A stretch of 64,000 nucleotides of DNA from Streptomyces sp. NBC_00358 (GCF_036099295.1 NZ_CP107976.1:8804001-8868000), one strand, 5' to 3'. Positions 17,297-26,388 are shown, counted from the stretch's first letter. A program made the numbers and translations. The notes: generated by a model from the letters alone, not told the origin.

Positions 17297-17331
17297 TCCC
17301 CGGTGGCCGGTCGGCCGGGGCCGCCGGTGGC

Positions 17332-17395
17332 CGGGCCGGCCGTCTCCCGGGCGGTTCGGCCTTCGGGCGGGCCCGCTTCCCGGCGGGCCGGCCCG
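17332..17395. terminator. Extended stem-loop between convergent genes
   Basis: CGGGCCGGC pairs with GCCGGCCCG at the base of a 64-base element that can form a second internal GC hairpin. It sits between the toxin stop and the convergent methyltransferase stop. Confidence 0.5.
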
Positions 17396-17396
17396 T

Positions 17397-18185
17397 TCAG
17401 CGGACGCGTGCCACTCCCGCGTAGATGCCGCTGTCCTCCGGCCTCGGCCTGCGCGCCGACGTGAACCACTCCGTCGCCGTGACCAGGCCCGGCTCGACGA
17501 GATCGAGGCCGTCGAAGAAGCGCTGCACCTCCGGCCGGGTACGGAAGCCGAGTTGGATGCCGCCCTTGGCGTACTCGGCGGTGACCTGTGCGGAGAGTTC
17601 GGGGAACAGGTCGGACGAGGCGTGCGACAGCACCAGGTAGCTCCCCGAGGGCAGCGTGTCGACCAGGTTGCGGACGATGGCGTGGGCGTCCTGCTCGTCG
17701 GGGACGAAGTGCATCAGCGCGATCAGTGACAAGGCGATCGGGCGGCTGAAGTCGAGTATGTGCCGGGCGTGCTCGACGATCTCCTGGGGCCGCCGCACAT
17801 CGGCCTGGATGTAGTCCGTGACTCCCTCGGGCCGGCTCACGAGCAGTGCCTCGGCGTGACGCAGCACGATCGGGTCGTTGTCGGTGTAGACCACCTTCGC
17901 CTCGGGCGAGATGTCCTGGACGATCTGGTGGAGATTGGGCTGCGTGGGAATCCCGGTCCCGATGTCCAGGAACTGGTCGATGCCCTGCTCGGCGAGCCAG
18001 GCGGACGCCCGGTGCATGAACTCGCGGTTCTGCCGCGCCGCGTCCCTCGCCTCGGGCGGCAGTTTCTCTCCCACCGCCTCGTCGACCGGGTAGTTGTCCT
18101 TGCCGCCCAGCAGCCAGTCGTAGACCCGCGCGGGATGCGCCCTGCTGGTGTCGAGCGTTGGAAACGACTGTCGGTCGATCGTCAT
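17397..18185 (-). CDS. S-adenosyl methyltransferase of the DUF574 (SAV2177) family
   Basis: 262 residues. The Rossmann SAM motif FLDIGTGIPTQPNLHQI is preceded by the family hallmark SRAHPARVYDWLLGGKDNY; acidic VVYTDNDP is the ribose-binding strand. The family is abundant in actinomycetes, with largely unknown substrates, and is often near WhiJ/DUF397 regulators, which are not present here. The ATG is set by GGGAGC nine bases upstream; an earlier ATG 12 bases away lacks its own site. Confidence 0.92.
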   Translation of the reverse strand: MTIDRQSFPTLDTSRAHPARVYDWLLGGKDNYPVDEAVGEKLPPEARDAARQNREFMHRASAWLAEQGIDQFLDIGTGIPTQPNLHQIVQDISPEAKVVYTDNDPIVLRHAEALLVSRPEGVTDYIQADVRRPQEIVEHARHILDFSRPIALSLIALMHFVPDEQDAHAIVRNLVDTLPSGSYLVLSHASSDLFPELSAQVTAEYAKGGIQLGFRTRPEVQRFFDGLDLVEPGLVTATEWFTSARRPRPEDSGIYAGVARVR

Positions 18186-18497
18186 GTTTGCTCCCATCGC
18201 ACCACGGAAACGCGGCAGGCCAAGTGTTCGATCATCCTACTCGGAAGCGTCATGTGTGCGGTACGGCAGGGGAGTTGGGCCGATGGGTGGCTGGGTATGC
18301 GAACTGCCTTTGCAGCAGGGGAAGTTGTCGGCCCCGGTTCAGGGCGACCGCTGGCGCCCCGCCTGCCCGGCACGCGTGTCCTGGCCGGCGGCGAGGTTCG
18401 TACGGACGGACTCCGTCGCCACGCCCCGTCGGCTCCCCGCTGACGACGGCGTCGGAGCCGGGGCCGAGCGGGGCCAGCGCCCGGTTGCGGTCGTCGG
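18186..18497. other. Intergenic region and degraded end of the channel pseudogene
   Basis: It contains the methyltransferase promoter region on one side. On the minus strand, beyond a probable frameshift (VTELTDDRNRALAPLGPG in another frame), there may be further decayed ion-channel sequence. No intact gene is seen. Confidence 0.35.
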
Positions 18498-18899
18498 TCA
18501 GCTCGGTGACCCCCCGTACGTCCCGTCCGGTGCGCTGGTTCTGCAGCCTGAGGGCCAGTCGAGCACCACGACATGCCCGTGCTCCAGTACGGCCGACCGC
18601 CCACGGCTCAGCTCCGTCAGCCGCTCCGCCAGGCCCGTGGTGATCACACCGACGAGGGTCGAGACGCACAGCAGCGCCACCAGACCGAGGACCACCGACA
18701 GCAGCGTCCGCAGCGGCGTCCCGGTCACCTCGCCGAGCCGCAGGGTCTGGGCGCTCGGCCGCCCCACCGCCGCCGACCGCCCCGGAAGCGAGCGCGGGGA
18801 GCCGGGATCCGTCCACACCAGCAGCGCGCTCACCGGAACGACGACAGCCACCGGCTCCGTCGGCTCCGCCCGAGCCTCTGGAGTTCGGGTCCGCGACCG
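18498..18899 (-). pseudogene. Truncated CASTOR/POLLUX-related ion channel
   Basis: The minus-strand frame reads VVVPVSALLVWTDPGSPRSL, then TLLSVVLGLVALLCVSTLVG, then ERLTELSRGRSAVLEHGHVV and VLDW before running into an early stop. This matches the pore/TM region and the start of the RCK domain of actinobacterial CASTOR/POLLUX-related channels, normally several hundred residues longer. The first TM segment and nearly all of the RCK domain are absent. Confidence 0.6.
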
Positions 18900-19112
18900 G
18901 TCGGCGGCCACGAGGCCGGGTCGGGGAAAAAGAGTTGGGCGGGGTGCCAGTCGGGCTGGTAGCTTGCCGCTGGCCGTGACGTCGTGCGAGGAGGTGAGAC
19001 CCATGAACGCTGTACGCGGATGGGTGCTCCCCCTGTTGGTCACGGTTCGGCCCTTGCCCTAGGTGCCACCGGGAGCGCCTCGACAACCAGGCACTCCCGA
19101 AAGGCAAGACCT

Positions 19113-19880
19113 ATGCATTCTCTGCAGTTCACCGCCGAGTCCTCGGCCAACGGAATGATCGAACGCGACTTCGTCGTGGGCGGGGTCCCCGGCGTCCTGT
19201 GGTCTCCGGCCTCCGGCGCCGACCGGGCGCCCCTGGTGCTGATGGGGCACGGGGGCGGTACGCACAAGAAGGCACCGGCCATGGCGGGCCGGGCCCAGCG
19301 CCTCGTGTCCGGCTGCGGCTTCCATGTCGCCGTCATCGACGCGCCCGGTCATGGAGACCGCCCCCGCACGGCGCACGACGAGCGGGAGATCGCCGAGCTG
19401 TTCCGGGCAAGGGCGGCGGGCGAACCGGAAGGTCCGATCGTCGTCCGCTACAACGCGTACCTGGCGGAGCTCGCCGTGCCGGAGTGGCGGGCGACCCTGG
19501 ACGCCCTCCAGGCGCTTCCGGAGATCGGCGCCGACGGGCCGGTCGGCTACTTCGGCATCAACATGGGGACCGCGATCGGGGTACCGCTCGTGGCCGTCGA
19601 ACCCAGGATCACCGCCGCTGTCCTCGGCCAGCACTGGCCCGACGTCCTGGCCGAGAAGGCGAAGCGGATCACCGTACCGATCGAGTTCGACCTGCAGTGG
19701 GACGACGAGCACATCCCGCGCGAGGCCGGTCTCGCACTGTTCGACGCCTTCGCCTCGAAGGAGAAGACGTTGCACGCCAACGCCGGCAGGCACAAGGAAC
19801 TGCCCAGGTTCGAGGCCGACAGCGCGGTCCGGTTCTTCGCCCGGCACCTCGGCCGGGCCGGAGTCACATCGGCGACGTGA
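19113..19880 (+). CDS. Alpha/beta-hydrolase (dienelactone-hydrolase-like) with Asn at the nucleophile elbow
   Basis: 255 residues. It has the oxyanion-type motif LMGHGGGTHK, the strand-helix VAVIDAPGHGDRP, and a C-terminal lid/acid region ending in a His (NAGRHKELP). The expected GxSxG elbow reads GYFGINMGTAIG, placing Asn150 where Ser is usual. Either the subfamily is catalytically altered or another residue serves. The start follows AAGGCAAG. Terminated by a 15-bp hairpin. Confidence 0.82.
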   Translation: MHSLQFTAESSANGMIERDFVVGGVPGVLWSPASGADRAPLVLMGHGGGTHKKAPAMAGRAQRLVSGCGFHVAVIDAPGHGDRPRTAHDEREIAELFRARAAGEPEGPIVVRYNAYLAELAVPEWRATLDALQALPEIGADGPVGYFGINMGTAIGVPLVAVEPRITAAVLGQHWPDVLAEKAKRITVPIEFDLQWDDEHIPREAGLALFDAFASKEKTLHANAGRHKELPRFEADSAVRFFARHLGRAGVTSAT

Positions 19881-20184
19881 TGTGACGTGGGGTGATCCGA
19901 CCTGACGTACATCGGCGCCCGGCCCCGGCCGGGCGCCGATGTCGCCCGGCGTCCCGACAGGGCGTCACACCGGCACGGACTTGCGCCTCTTGCCCGTCCG
20001 CGCGGCCGGTCCGACGTCCGTACGGGGGCGGCGGCCACGGCCTGGTGGATCGGCCGGTCCGTGTCGCGCGGGACCTCTCGTGTCGGGTTTTGAACCGTGC
20101 TTTACACATCAACTGCAACCGCGGGGGAACGCAAGTAGTCCAACAGAACAGTGAGGCAGGCACGATTTGTGAGCCGGGGTAGAT
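19881..20184. other. Intergenic region with hairpin and L,D-transpeptidase promoter
   Basis: It holds the hydrolase terminator hairpin and then about 240 bases upstream of the transpeptidase, including a less GC-rich stretch near 20095-20180 that probably contains the promoter. No gene is seen. Confidence 0.5.
19909..19942 (+). terminator. Terminator hairpin after hydrolase
   Basis: Perfect 15-bp inverted repeat with a 4-base loop, 28 bases after the stop codon. Confidence 0.75.
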
Positions 20185-21162
20185 GTGAAGCGACGTAGCG
20201 GTATATCGATGGCACTCGTCATGGTTGCGGTGCTGGCGGGCACCAGCGCCTGTGGCGGGGGGACACCGAAAGCGAGTTCCGACGACGGAAAGGGCGGGAC
20301 GGCGAAGCCGACGGCCAGCACCAAGCCGTCTCCACCGAAGCCCTCGGGGCCGCCGATGCTGCTGGAGACGATCACACCGCAGACCGGCGCCACGGTCGGC
20401 GTCGCGATGCCGATCTCGGTGATATTCACCAATCCGGTCGGCGCGAAGGCCCGCGCCGATGTCGAGAAGCACATGAAGGTGACCAGCTCTCAGCCGATGA
20501 CGGGGGCGTGGCACTGGTTCGGGGACCGGCGCGCCGACTGGCGGCCCAAGTCGTACTGGGCATCCGGTACGAAGGTGAAGATCACCGCCGATCTGAAGGG
20601 TGTGACCAACGGCAACGGCCGTTACGGCACGCGTTCCTACGTGCACGACTTCACGGTCGGCGACGACGTCCGTGCGGATGTGTCGGTCACCGGGCACACC
20701 ATGAAGGTCACGCGGAACGGCGCGCCCGTGCGGACGCTGTCGATCAACGCGGGGAGCGCCCAGTACCCCACGTGGAACGGCGTCATGGCGGTGATCGACA
20801 AGCAGGAGAAGGTCCACATGACCTCGTGCAGCGTCGGCATCAGCTGCACCAAGGGCGCCCCCAACTACTACGACCTGACCCTTCCCTGGGATGTCCACCT
20901 CACCCAGTCCGGCACCTACGTCCACTACTCGACCGGTGACCCGAACCCCGGCAGTGGCAGTGCCCGGGGCTCGCACGGCTGTGTCCACCTGTCGATGTCC
21001 GACGCCAAGTGGTTCTACGGCCAGGTCAAGCAGGGCGACCCGGTCTCCGTGACGGGCTCCCCGCGGGCGAAGGCCTCGGCCGACAACGGCTACGCCGCCT
21101 TCAACCTGAGCTGGGACCAGTGGCTGTCGGGCAGCGCGAGCGGGGCTTCCACCGCCGGCTGA
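20185..21162 (+). CDS. L,D-transpeptidase lipoprotein (YkuD domain with Ig-like N-domain)
   Basis: 325 residues. A type II signal peptide with lipobox LAGTSAC, then a Ser/Thr/Pro-rich spacer, an Ig-like domain (about 60-155) and a YkuD catalytic domain with SHGCVHLS (H264, C266) and upstream H in YVHYSTGD. It makes 3-3 cross-links in peptidoglycan or attaches proteins at the outer face of the membrane, like mycobacterial Ldt enzymes. The GTG start sits just after an out-of-frame ATG-TGA. It appears monocistronic, with a strong terminator. Confidence 0.93.
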   Translation: MKRRSGISMALVMVAVLAGTSACGGGTPKASSDDGKGGTAKPTASTKPSPPKPSGPPMLLETITPQTGATVGVAMPISVIFTNPVGAKARADVEKHMKVTSSQPMTGAWHWFGDRRADWRPKSYWASGTKVKITADLKGVTNGNGRYGTRSYVHDFTVGDDVRADVSVTGHTMKVTRNGAPVRTLSINAGSAQYPTWNGVMAVIDKQEKVHMTSCSVGISCTKGAPNYYDLTLPWDVHLTQSGTYVHYSTGDPNPGSGSARGSHGCVHLSMSDAKWFYGQVKQGDPVSVTGSPRAKASADNGYAAFNLSWDQWLSGSASGASTAG

Positions 21163-21169
21163 CGCGCGC

Positions 21170-21208
21170 GTCCGCCGACGGGCCCCTCGTGGCTGCCCGT
21201 CGGCGGAC
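21170..21208. terminator. Terminator hairpin between convergent genes
   Basis: Perfect 14-bp inverted repeat (arms 21170-21183 and 21195-21208), eight bases after the transpeptidase stop and facing the lipid kinase gene end. Confidence 0.75.
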
Positions 21209-21235
21209 CGGGCGGCCACGGCGGCCCGGGTCCGG

Positions 21236-22117
21236 TCAGAAGAGCATGGCCAGATCGGCCGGCCGCACCCGGACCGTGACCGGGAGGGTGGCTTCGACCT
21301 CTCCGTCCGCGCCGTACGGCACGGGCCGGTCGGCCTCGATACGGATCTCACGGCCCCGAAGGATCACGACCTCGGGCCGCGCGGTGTGGGCGCCGGTCTT
21401 CAACTCGTTCATCAGGGTGAAGAACAGCCGGCGCGGGGCCTCCCGGATCATCACGACGTCCAGCAGGCCGTCGTCCGTCCGGGCGGCCGGGGCGATGATC
21501 CGTCCGGAGCCGTAGTAGGCGGAGTTGGCGGCCACGACGGTGTAGCCGCGGTGGAGGTGTTCGTCTCCGTCGACGGTGACCCGGTACGACACCGGACGCC
21601 AGCCGCCGACCGCGCGCAGACCGCCCGCGTAGTACGAGGCGGAACCGCGCAGCACGCGTGAATGGTTGGCGTGCCGATTGGCGAGCGCGTCGACGCCCGC
21701 GTACACGCTGCCCAGGACCACGGTCCGGGGGTGCACGGCCGATTCCACCTCGATGGTGTCCACGCGGCGCGGCTCGTGACGCAGCAGGACGTGGGCCAGG
21801 TCCGCGGCGGCGGTGGGCAGTCGGAGGGCGCGGGCGAAATCGTTGCCCCGGCCCGCCGGCACCAGACCGAGGACGGTGTCCGTGCCGCTGAGGGCACCGC
21901 CTATGCCGCCGGCGATCCCGTCACCGCCGACCGCGAGCACGATCCGGCCCTGCTCCCCGGCGCGGAGGGCGAGTTCCTGCGCGTGGGCCAGGCTGCGGCT
22001 GTACTCGGTGTCGAGTCCGGCCCCGGCCTCCCGCAGCAGGCGGGCGACCGGGAGCAGGGCCGCCGCCCCGGTTGAGCCGCCCGCGGTGGGGTTGACGACG
22101 GCCGTGAACTGTCGCAT
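21236..22117 (-). CDS. Diacylglycerol-kinase-family lipid kinase
   Basis: 293 residues with the DAGK catalytic fold: N-terminal VVNPTAGGSTG, the nucleotide loop VGGDGIAGGIGGAL (Ile where GGDGT is usual) and PAGRGNDFARAL. The family phosphorylates diacylglycerol, sphingoid or related lipids at the inner membrane face. GGAGG eight bases before the ATG fixes the start. It lies downstream of, and codirectional with, an ADPS-like FAD enzyme, suggesting joint lipid metabolism. Confidence 0.9.
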   Translation of the reverse strand: MRQFTAVVNPTAGGSTGAAALLPVARLLREAGAGLDTEYSRSLAHAQELALRAGEQGRIVLAVGGDGIAGGIGGALSGTDTVLGLVPAGRGNDFARALRLPTAAADLAHVLLRHEPRRVDTIEVESAVHPRTVVLGSVYAGVDALANRHANHSRVLRGSASYYAGGLRAVGGWRPVSYRVTVDGDEHLHRGYTVVAANSAYYGSGRIIAPAARTDDGLLDVVMIREAPRRLFFTLMNELKTGAHTARPEVVILRGREIRIEADRPVPYGADGEVEATLPVTVRVRPADLAMLF

Positions 22118-22218
22118 CGGTGTGCCTCCGGGCAGTGACGGTGGGACGGAGCGGGGCGAGGACGGAGCCTGACGACGTACCGGCGGCCCCGAGGCCGCCG
22201 GGAGACGCACGGCGGGGG

Positions 22219-23808
22219 TCAGTCGAGGGGCAGCAGGATCCCGGGATTGAGAAGGGCGTCCGGGTCCAGCCTCCGCTTGACGGCCCGCAGGGCCTCGATG
22301 CCGAGCGGCCCGGCCTCCCGGAGATACCCGTCGCGGTGGTCCGTTCCGACTCCGTGGTGGTGGCTGATGGTGCCGCCCGCGTTCAGGACGGCCTCGTTGG
22401 CGGCCTGCTTGGCCGGTGCCCAGTGGGCCACGGCGTCCTCACCCTGGGCGGAGACCACGGTGAAATAGAGCGAGGCACCGTTCTCGTAGACGTGCGAGAT
22501 GTGGCACATCACCAGGGGCGGGGTTCCCGCCGCGGTGAGCGTCTCGGTCAGCGCGGCGCGCACGGCGGTGTAGAGCTCGGGGAGCCGTGACCAGAAGGCC
22601 GCGGTCTCCAGGGTCTCCGCGAAGGCCCCGGCGTCGAGCAGGGAGTCGCGCAGGTAGGGCGCCGAGTAGCGGCCGTGCGCCCAGCGTTCACCGGGCTCGG
22701 CTCCCAGGTAGGTCCCCCCGGCGGAGCGCAGGACCTCGGCGGCCCGCTCGCGGCGGTACGCGGTGTCCTCCTCGGTCCCCTCGTAGCCGGCGATCGCCGT
22801 GCATCCGGCGCCCGTGGGTGCCTCGGCCGAACCGATGGCGTCGGGCTGGGCGAGGCCGATGAAGGTCTCGGTCTCGTCGGAGAGCCGCAGCACCGTGGGG
22901 CGCGGTCCGTCCTGGGCGAGCCGGCGGAGCGCGGTGGCGCCCTCCTCGAAGGAGGCGAACCGCCACCCCTCGTAGATCCGGGTCCGGGGCAGCGGCCTGA
23001 TCCGCACGGTGACGGAGGTGATGACGCCGAACGCGCCCTCGGAACCGAGGATCAGCTGACGCAGATCGGGGCCGGCCGCCGAGCGGGGCGCGCGTCCCGC
23101 GTCGAGGGTGCCCTCCGGGGTCGCGACGGTGAGACCGAGGACCATCTCGTCGAAGCGGCCGTACCCGGCGGAGGCCTGTCCGCTGGAGCGGGCCGCGGCG
23201 AACCCGCCGATGGTGGCCCACTCGTAGGACTGCGGGAAGTGTCCCAGAGTGAACCCGTACTCCGCGAGGAGCGCCTCCGCGTCGGGGGCGCGCAGGCCCG
23301 GCTGGAACGTGGCGGTCCGGGAGACGGGGTCGATGTCGAGCATGCCGTTCATGCGGCGCAGGTCGAGGGCGACGAAGGCGCTCCGCTCGGGCGCGAGGCC
23401 GCCGACGACCGAGGTACCGCCGCCGAACGGGACGACGGCGAGGCCGTGTTCGGCGCACGCGTGCAGCACGGCGAGCACCTCGTCGTGGGTGGCGGGCAGG
23501 ACGACGGCGGCGGGGGCGTCCTCGACGTCGCCCGTGCGGATCTTCAGCAGGTCGGGCGTGGACTTGCCTCGGGTGTGCCTGATCCGGGTCTCCGCGTCGG
23601 TGAGCACATGGGCCGCACCGCCGACGGCGTCCGCCAGCGCCCGCAGGACGGGAGCCCGCGGGGGCTCGGGGACGGAGATCTGCGCAAGTTCGCGCACTTC
23701 GGTGTCCCGCGGCTTGACGCCGAGCAGGTCCCGCAGCAGGCCGGTCACCGAGTCGGGCAGCGGCGCCGCCTTGGCGGGGTCGCCCCAGCCACTCCACAGC
23801 ATGTCCAT
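22219..23808 (-). CDS. FAD-binding oxidase of the alkyldihydroxyacetonephosphate synthase (ADPS) type
   Basis: 529 residues. VAO/PCMH-type FAD domain with PFGGGTSVVGG and GSEGAFGVITSV, and the C-terminal HHHGVGTDH motif that in ADPS forms part of the active site. The N-terminal LWSGWGDP is also typical of this group. ADPS exchanges the acyl chain of acyl-DHAP for a fatty alcohol to form the ether bond; bacterial relatives may instead oxidise glycerol-derived or hydroxy-acid substrates. ATG 23823 is an alternative start. Divergent from a TetR regulator. Confidence 0.87.
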   Translation of the reverse strand: MDMLWSGWGDPAKAAPLPDSVTGLLRDLLGVKPRDTEVRELAQISVPEPPRAPVLRALADAVGGAAHVLTDAETRIRHTRGKSTPDLLKIRTGDVEDAPAAVVLPATHDEVLAVLHACAEHGLAVVPFGGGTSVVGGLAPERSAFVALDLRRMNGMLDIDPVSRTATFQPGLRAPDAEALLAEYGFTLGHFPQSYEWATIGGFAAARSSGQASAGYGRFDEMVLGLTVATPEGTLDAGRAPRSAAGPDLRQLILGSEGAFGVITSVTVRIRPLPRTRIYEGWRFASFEEGATALRRLAQDGPRPTVLRLSDETETFIGLAQPDAIGSAEAPTGAGCTAIAGYEGTEEDTAYRRERAAEVLRSAGGTYLGAEPGERWAHGRYSAPYLRDSLLDAGAFAETLETAAFWSRLPELYTAVRAALTETLTAAGTPPLVMCHISHVYENGASLYFTVVSAQGEDAVAHWAPAKQAANEAVLNAGGTISHHHGVGTDHRDGYLREAGPLGIEALRAVKRRLDPDALLNPGILLPLD

Positions 23809-23867
23809 GAACGTTGTCCTCATCGGTGGGTTCGTGAAGCGTCGTCTCCCGCACGGCCGCACAGGGC

Positions 23868-23882
23868 GTTACACTGTTACAC
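23868..23882 (+). promoter_or_regulatory. Tandem GTTACAC and -10-like element abutting the TetR start
   Basis: GTTACAC occurs twice with one base between, ending immediately before the ATG. TACACT at 23870-23875 resembles a -10 element seven bases before the start, implying a leaderless mRNA. No good -35 is seen. Confidence 0.45.
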
Positions 23883-24491
23883 ATGACGCCTATTCGTCAC
23901 AACCACTCGGAACGCCCGGACAGCGATCCCGTCCTCGACGCCGTACGCGACTGCGTCCTCGCGGTCGGAGTCCGGCGCACCACCCTGACCGACGTGGCCC
24001 GGCGGGCCGGCGTCTCGCGGATGACGCTCTACCGGCGCTGGCCCGACGTACGGTCGCTGGTCGGCGATCTGATGACCCGTGAGTGGGTCGACGTGGCGAC
24101 CCGTGCCATGCCGGAGCGGAAGCCGGACCAGGACACGCGCTCCCTGATCGTGGACGGACTGGTGGCCGGGGTCGAGGCGTTCAGGGCCCACCCGCTCTTC
24201 TGCAAGATCATCGACGTCGACCCCGAACTGCTGCTGCCCTACGTACTGGACCGCCGCGGTGCCAGCCAGGAAGCCCTTCTGGGTCTCCTCGCCGACGCGC
24301 TGACGGAGGGGCACGCCGACGGATCGGTGCGGCGCGCCCCCACCCGGCGGCAGGCCCGTGCCGTGCTGCTCGTGGTCCAGTCCTTCACCCTGTCGCTGCG
24401 GACCATGACCGACGAGGACGACCCCGAACTGACCAGCGGCGCCTTCCTCGACGAGCTGCGCACCCTTCTGGAGAGGACCCTCACGCCATGA
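23883..24491 (+). CDS. TetR-family transcriptional regulator
   Basis: 202 residues. N-terminal helix-turn-helix TLTDVARRAGVSRMTLYRRW, then a helical ligand/dimerisation domain. Probably controls the divergent ADPS-like gene and its own operon with glpD, which overlaps it by four bases (ATGA). The ligand is unknown, though a lipid or glycerol metabolite would fit the neighbourhood. Confidence 0.92.
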   Translation: MTPIRHNHSERPDSDPVLDAVRDCVLAVGVRRTTLTDVARRAGVSRMTLYRRWPDVRSLVGDLMTREWVDVATRAMPERKPDQDTRSLIVDGLVAGVEAFRAHPLFCKIIDVDPELLLPYVLDRRGASQEALLGLLADALTEGHADGSVRRAPTRRQARAVLLVVQSFTLSLRTMTDEDDPELTSGAFLDELRTLLERTLTP

Positions 24492-26086
24492 GCCCCACCA
24501 GCAGTCCGTCCGCCCCCGCGGCCCCGGTCCCCGGATCGTCGCTCTCCGCCGCCCGCCGCCGCCGTGAACTGGCCGAGGCCGTGGGCGGCGACGTGGTGGA
24601 CGTCCTGGTCGTCGGACTCGGCGCCACCGGCGCCGGGGTCGCCCTGGACGCCGCCGCCCGAGGTCTCAGCGTCGTCGCCGTGGACGCCCACGACCTCGCC
24701 TTCGGCACCTCGCGCTGGAGTTCCAAGCTCATCCACGGCGGACTGCGCTACCTCGCCTCCGGCCAGCTCGACGTGGCCCACGAGAGCGCGGTCGAACGAG
24801 GCGTGCTGATGGCGCGGACCGCCCCGCACCTGGTGCGCGCCCAGCCCTTCGTACTGCCGCTGACGCCGCTGGTGTCACGCGGTCAGGCCTCCCTGGCCTG
24901 GGCCGGTTTCCGGGCCGGGGACACCCTGCGGCTGGCCGCCCGCACCTCCCGCGCCACGCTGCCCGCGCCGCGCCGGCTCTCCGCCGTGGAGGCCCGCCAC
25001 CTGGCACCGTCCGTCCGCCCCGGCGGCCTGCGCGGCGGTCTGCTGTCCTGGGACGGAAAGGTGACCGACGACGCCCGGCTCGTCACCGCGCTCGCCCGCA
25101 CCGCGGCCCTCCGCGGCGCGAAGATCCTCACCCGGGTCAGGGCGCTGGAGATCGGCGGGACCGGGGCCCGCGTCCGCGACGAACTCACCGGCGAGCAGGG
25201 CGAGATCAGGGCCCGGGCGGTGATCAACGCGTCCGGCGTGTGGGCGGGCGACCTCGTCGACGGCATCCGTATCCGCCCCTCGCGCGGAACCCATCTGGTG
25301 CTGCGCGCCGACCTGTTCGGGCCGCTGCCCGCAGGTCTGCACATCCCGATCCCGGGCGAGACCAATCGCTTCGTCCTCGTCCTGCCGCAGGACGACGGCC
25401 GTGTGTACGTCGGTCTGACCGACGAACCCGTCGACGGGGACGTACCGGACGTGCCCGACGTGCCCGAGTCGGACATCGGCTTCCTGCTGGACGTCCTGGG
25501 CTCCGCTCTGGACACTCCGGTCAGACGCCAGGACGTCGTCGGCGCCTTCGCGGGGCTGCGCCCGCTGCTGGACACCGCGCCGGCGCGCTCGGGGGAATCC
25601 CCCCGCACCTCGGACATCTCACGGCGGCACGCCGTCCTCACCTCCGACGACGGGGTGATCACCGTGGTCGGAGGGAAACTCACCACCTACCGGCGCATGG
25701 CACAGGACGCGGTCGACGCGGCGGTCGAGGCCCGAGGGCTCGGCGCCGGCCCCTCGACCACCGCCTCCCTGCCGCTGGTCGGAGCCGCGTTCCCGCACCG
25801 TCTCAGCTCGCTGGCCGCCCCCGGGCCGCTGATCCGTCGATACGGCGCCGAGGCCCCCGCCGTCCACGCGCTCGGCGCCCGCGATCCCCGGCTGAACGAG
25901 CCCGTGGCGCCCGGACACCCCGTCACGCGGGCCGCACTGCTCTGGGCCGTGCTGCACGAGGGCGCCCTCGACGAGGCCGACCTGCTGGACCGGCGTACCC
26001 GCGTCGGTCTGGTGCCGCAGGACCGGGCCGCCGCTGTGGCGGCCGCCCGGGAGGCACTCGACGAGGCCGCGGCCCGCCCCGCCTGA
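24488..26086 (+). CDS. glpD: FAD-dependent glycerol-3-phosphate dehydrogenase
   Basis: 532 residues. FAD motif VLVVGLGATGAGVALDAAAR, the family signature GTSRWSSKLIHGGLRYL and the C-terminal VVGGKLTTYRRMAQDAVD. Oxidises glycerol-3-phosphate to DHAP at the membrane, passing electrons to quinone. Co-translated with the TetR gene. Because Streptomyces usually have another glpD beside glpF/glpK, this copy may be specialised to supply DHAP for the neighbouring ADPS-like enzyme. That last point is inference. Confidence 0.93.
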   Translation: MSPTSSPSAPAAPVPGSSLSAARRRRELAEAVGGDVVDVLVVGLGATGAGVALDAAARGLSVVAVDAHDLAFGTSRWSSKLIHGGLRYLASGQLDVAHESAVERGVLMARTAPHLVRAQPFVLPLTPLVSRGQASLAWAGFRAGDTLRLAARTSRATLPAPRRLSAVEARHLAPSVRPGGLRGGLLSWDGKVTDDARLVTALARTAALRGAKILTRVRALEIGGTGARVRDELTGEQGEIRARAVINASGVWAGDLVDGIRIRPSRGTHLVLRADLFGPLPAGLHIPIPGETNRFVLVLPQDDGRVYVGLTDEPVDGDVPDVPDVPESDIGFLLDVLGSALDTPVRRQDVVGAFAGLRPLLDTAPARSGESPRTSDISRRHAVLTSDDGVITVVGGKLTTYRRMAQDAVDAAVEARGLGAGPSTTASLPLVGAAFPHRLSSLAAPGPLIRRYGAEAPAVHALGARDPRLNEPVAPGHPVTRAALLWAVLHEGALDEADLLDRRTRVGLVPQDRAAAVAAAREALDEAAARPA

Positions 26087-26388
26087 CACACCACCACGGA
26101 CACCCGGCGGACCGCCTGCAACCACCCCACCCCACACCCCGCACGCACACCGACAGGCCACAGCGCCACCGACACGCACTCCGACACCGCACCCAAGACT
26201 CGCTCGGGTACCGGCGGGGCGGTGAGGCGGTGAGGCGGCGGGGCAGTGAGGCGGCGAGGTGGCGGGGCCGTAAGGGCGGTGGGGTGGGGTCCATGGCGCG
26301 CTCCGTCGCAGCGTCCATTGGCGGCACGCGCATCGCGTGTCGGCCCGGCCGCGGCTGCCGGGGGGCCCGCGTTCCTGAGACTGGCCCC
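26087..26388. other. Intergenic region with G-rich minisatellite
   Basis: No gene. A strongly strand-asymmetric minisatellite built from GGTGAGGC and GGCGGGGC-type units occupies about 26213-26272, preceded by a C/A-rich stretch. The downstream part precedes the DUF1275 gene. Confidence 0.5.
26213..26272. repeat. GGTGAGGCGG-type minisatellite
   Basis: Irregular head-to-tail copies of GGTGAGGC and GGCGGGGCAGTGAGGC-like units make a G-run-rich strand. Clusters of GGG/GG here might form quadruplex-like structures. Confidence 0.7.
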
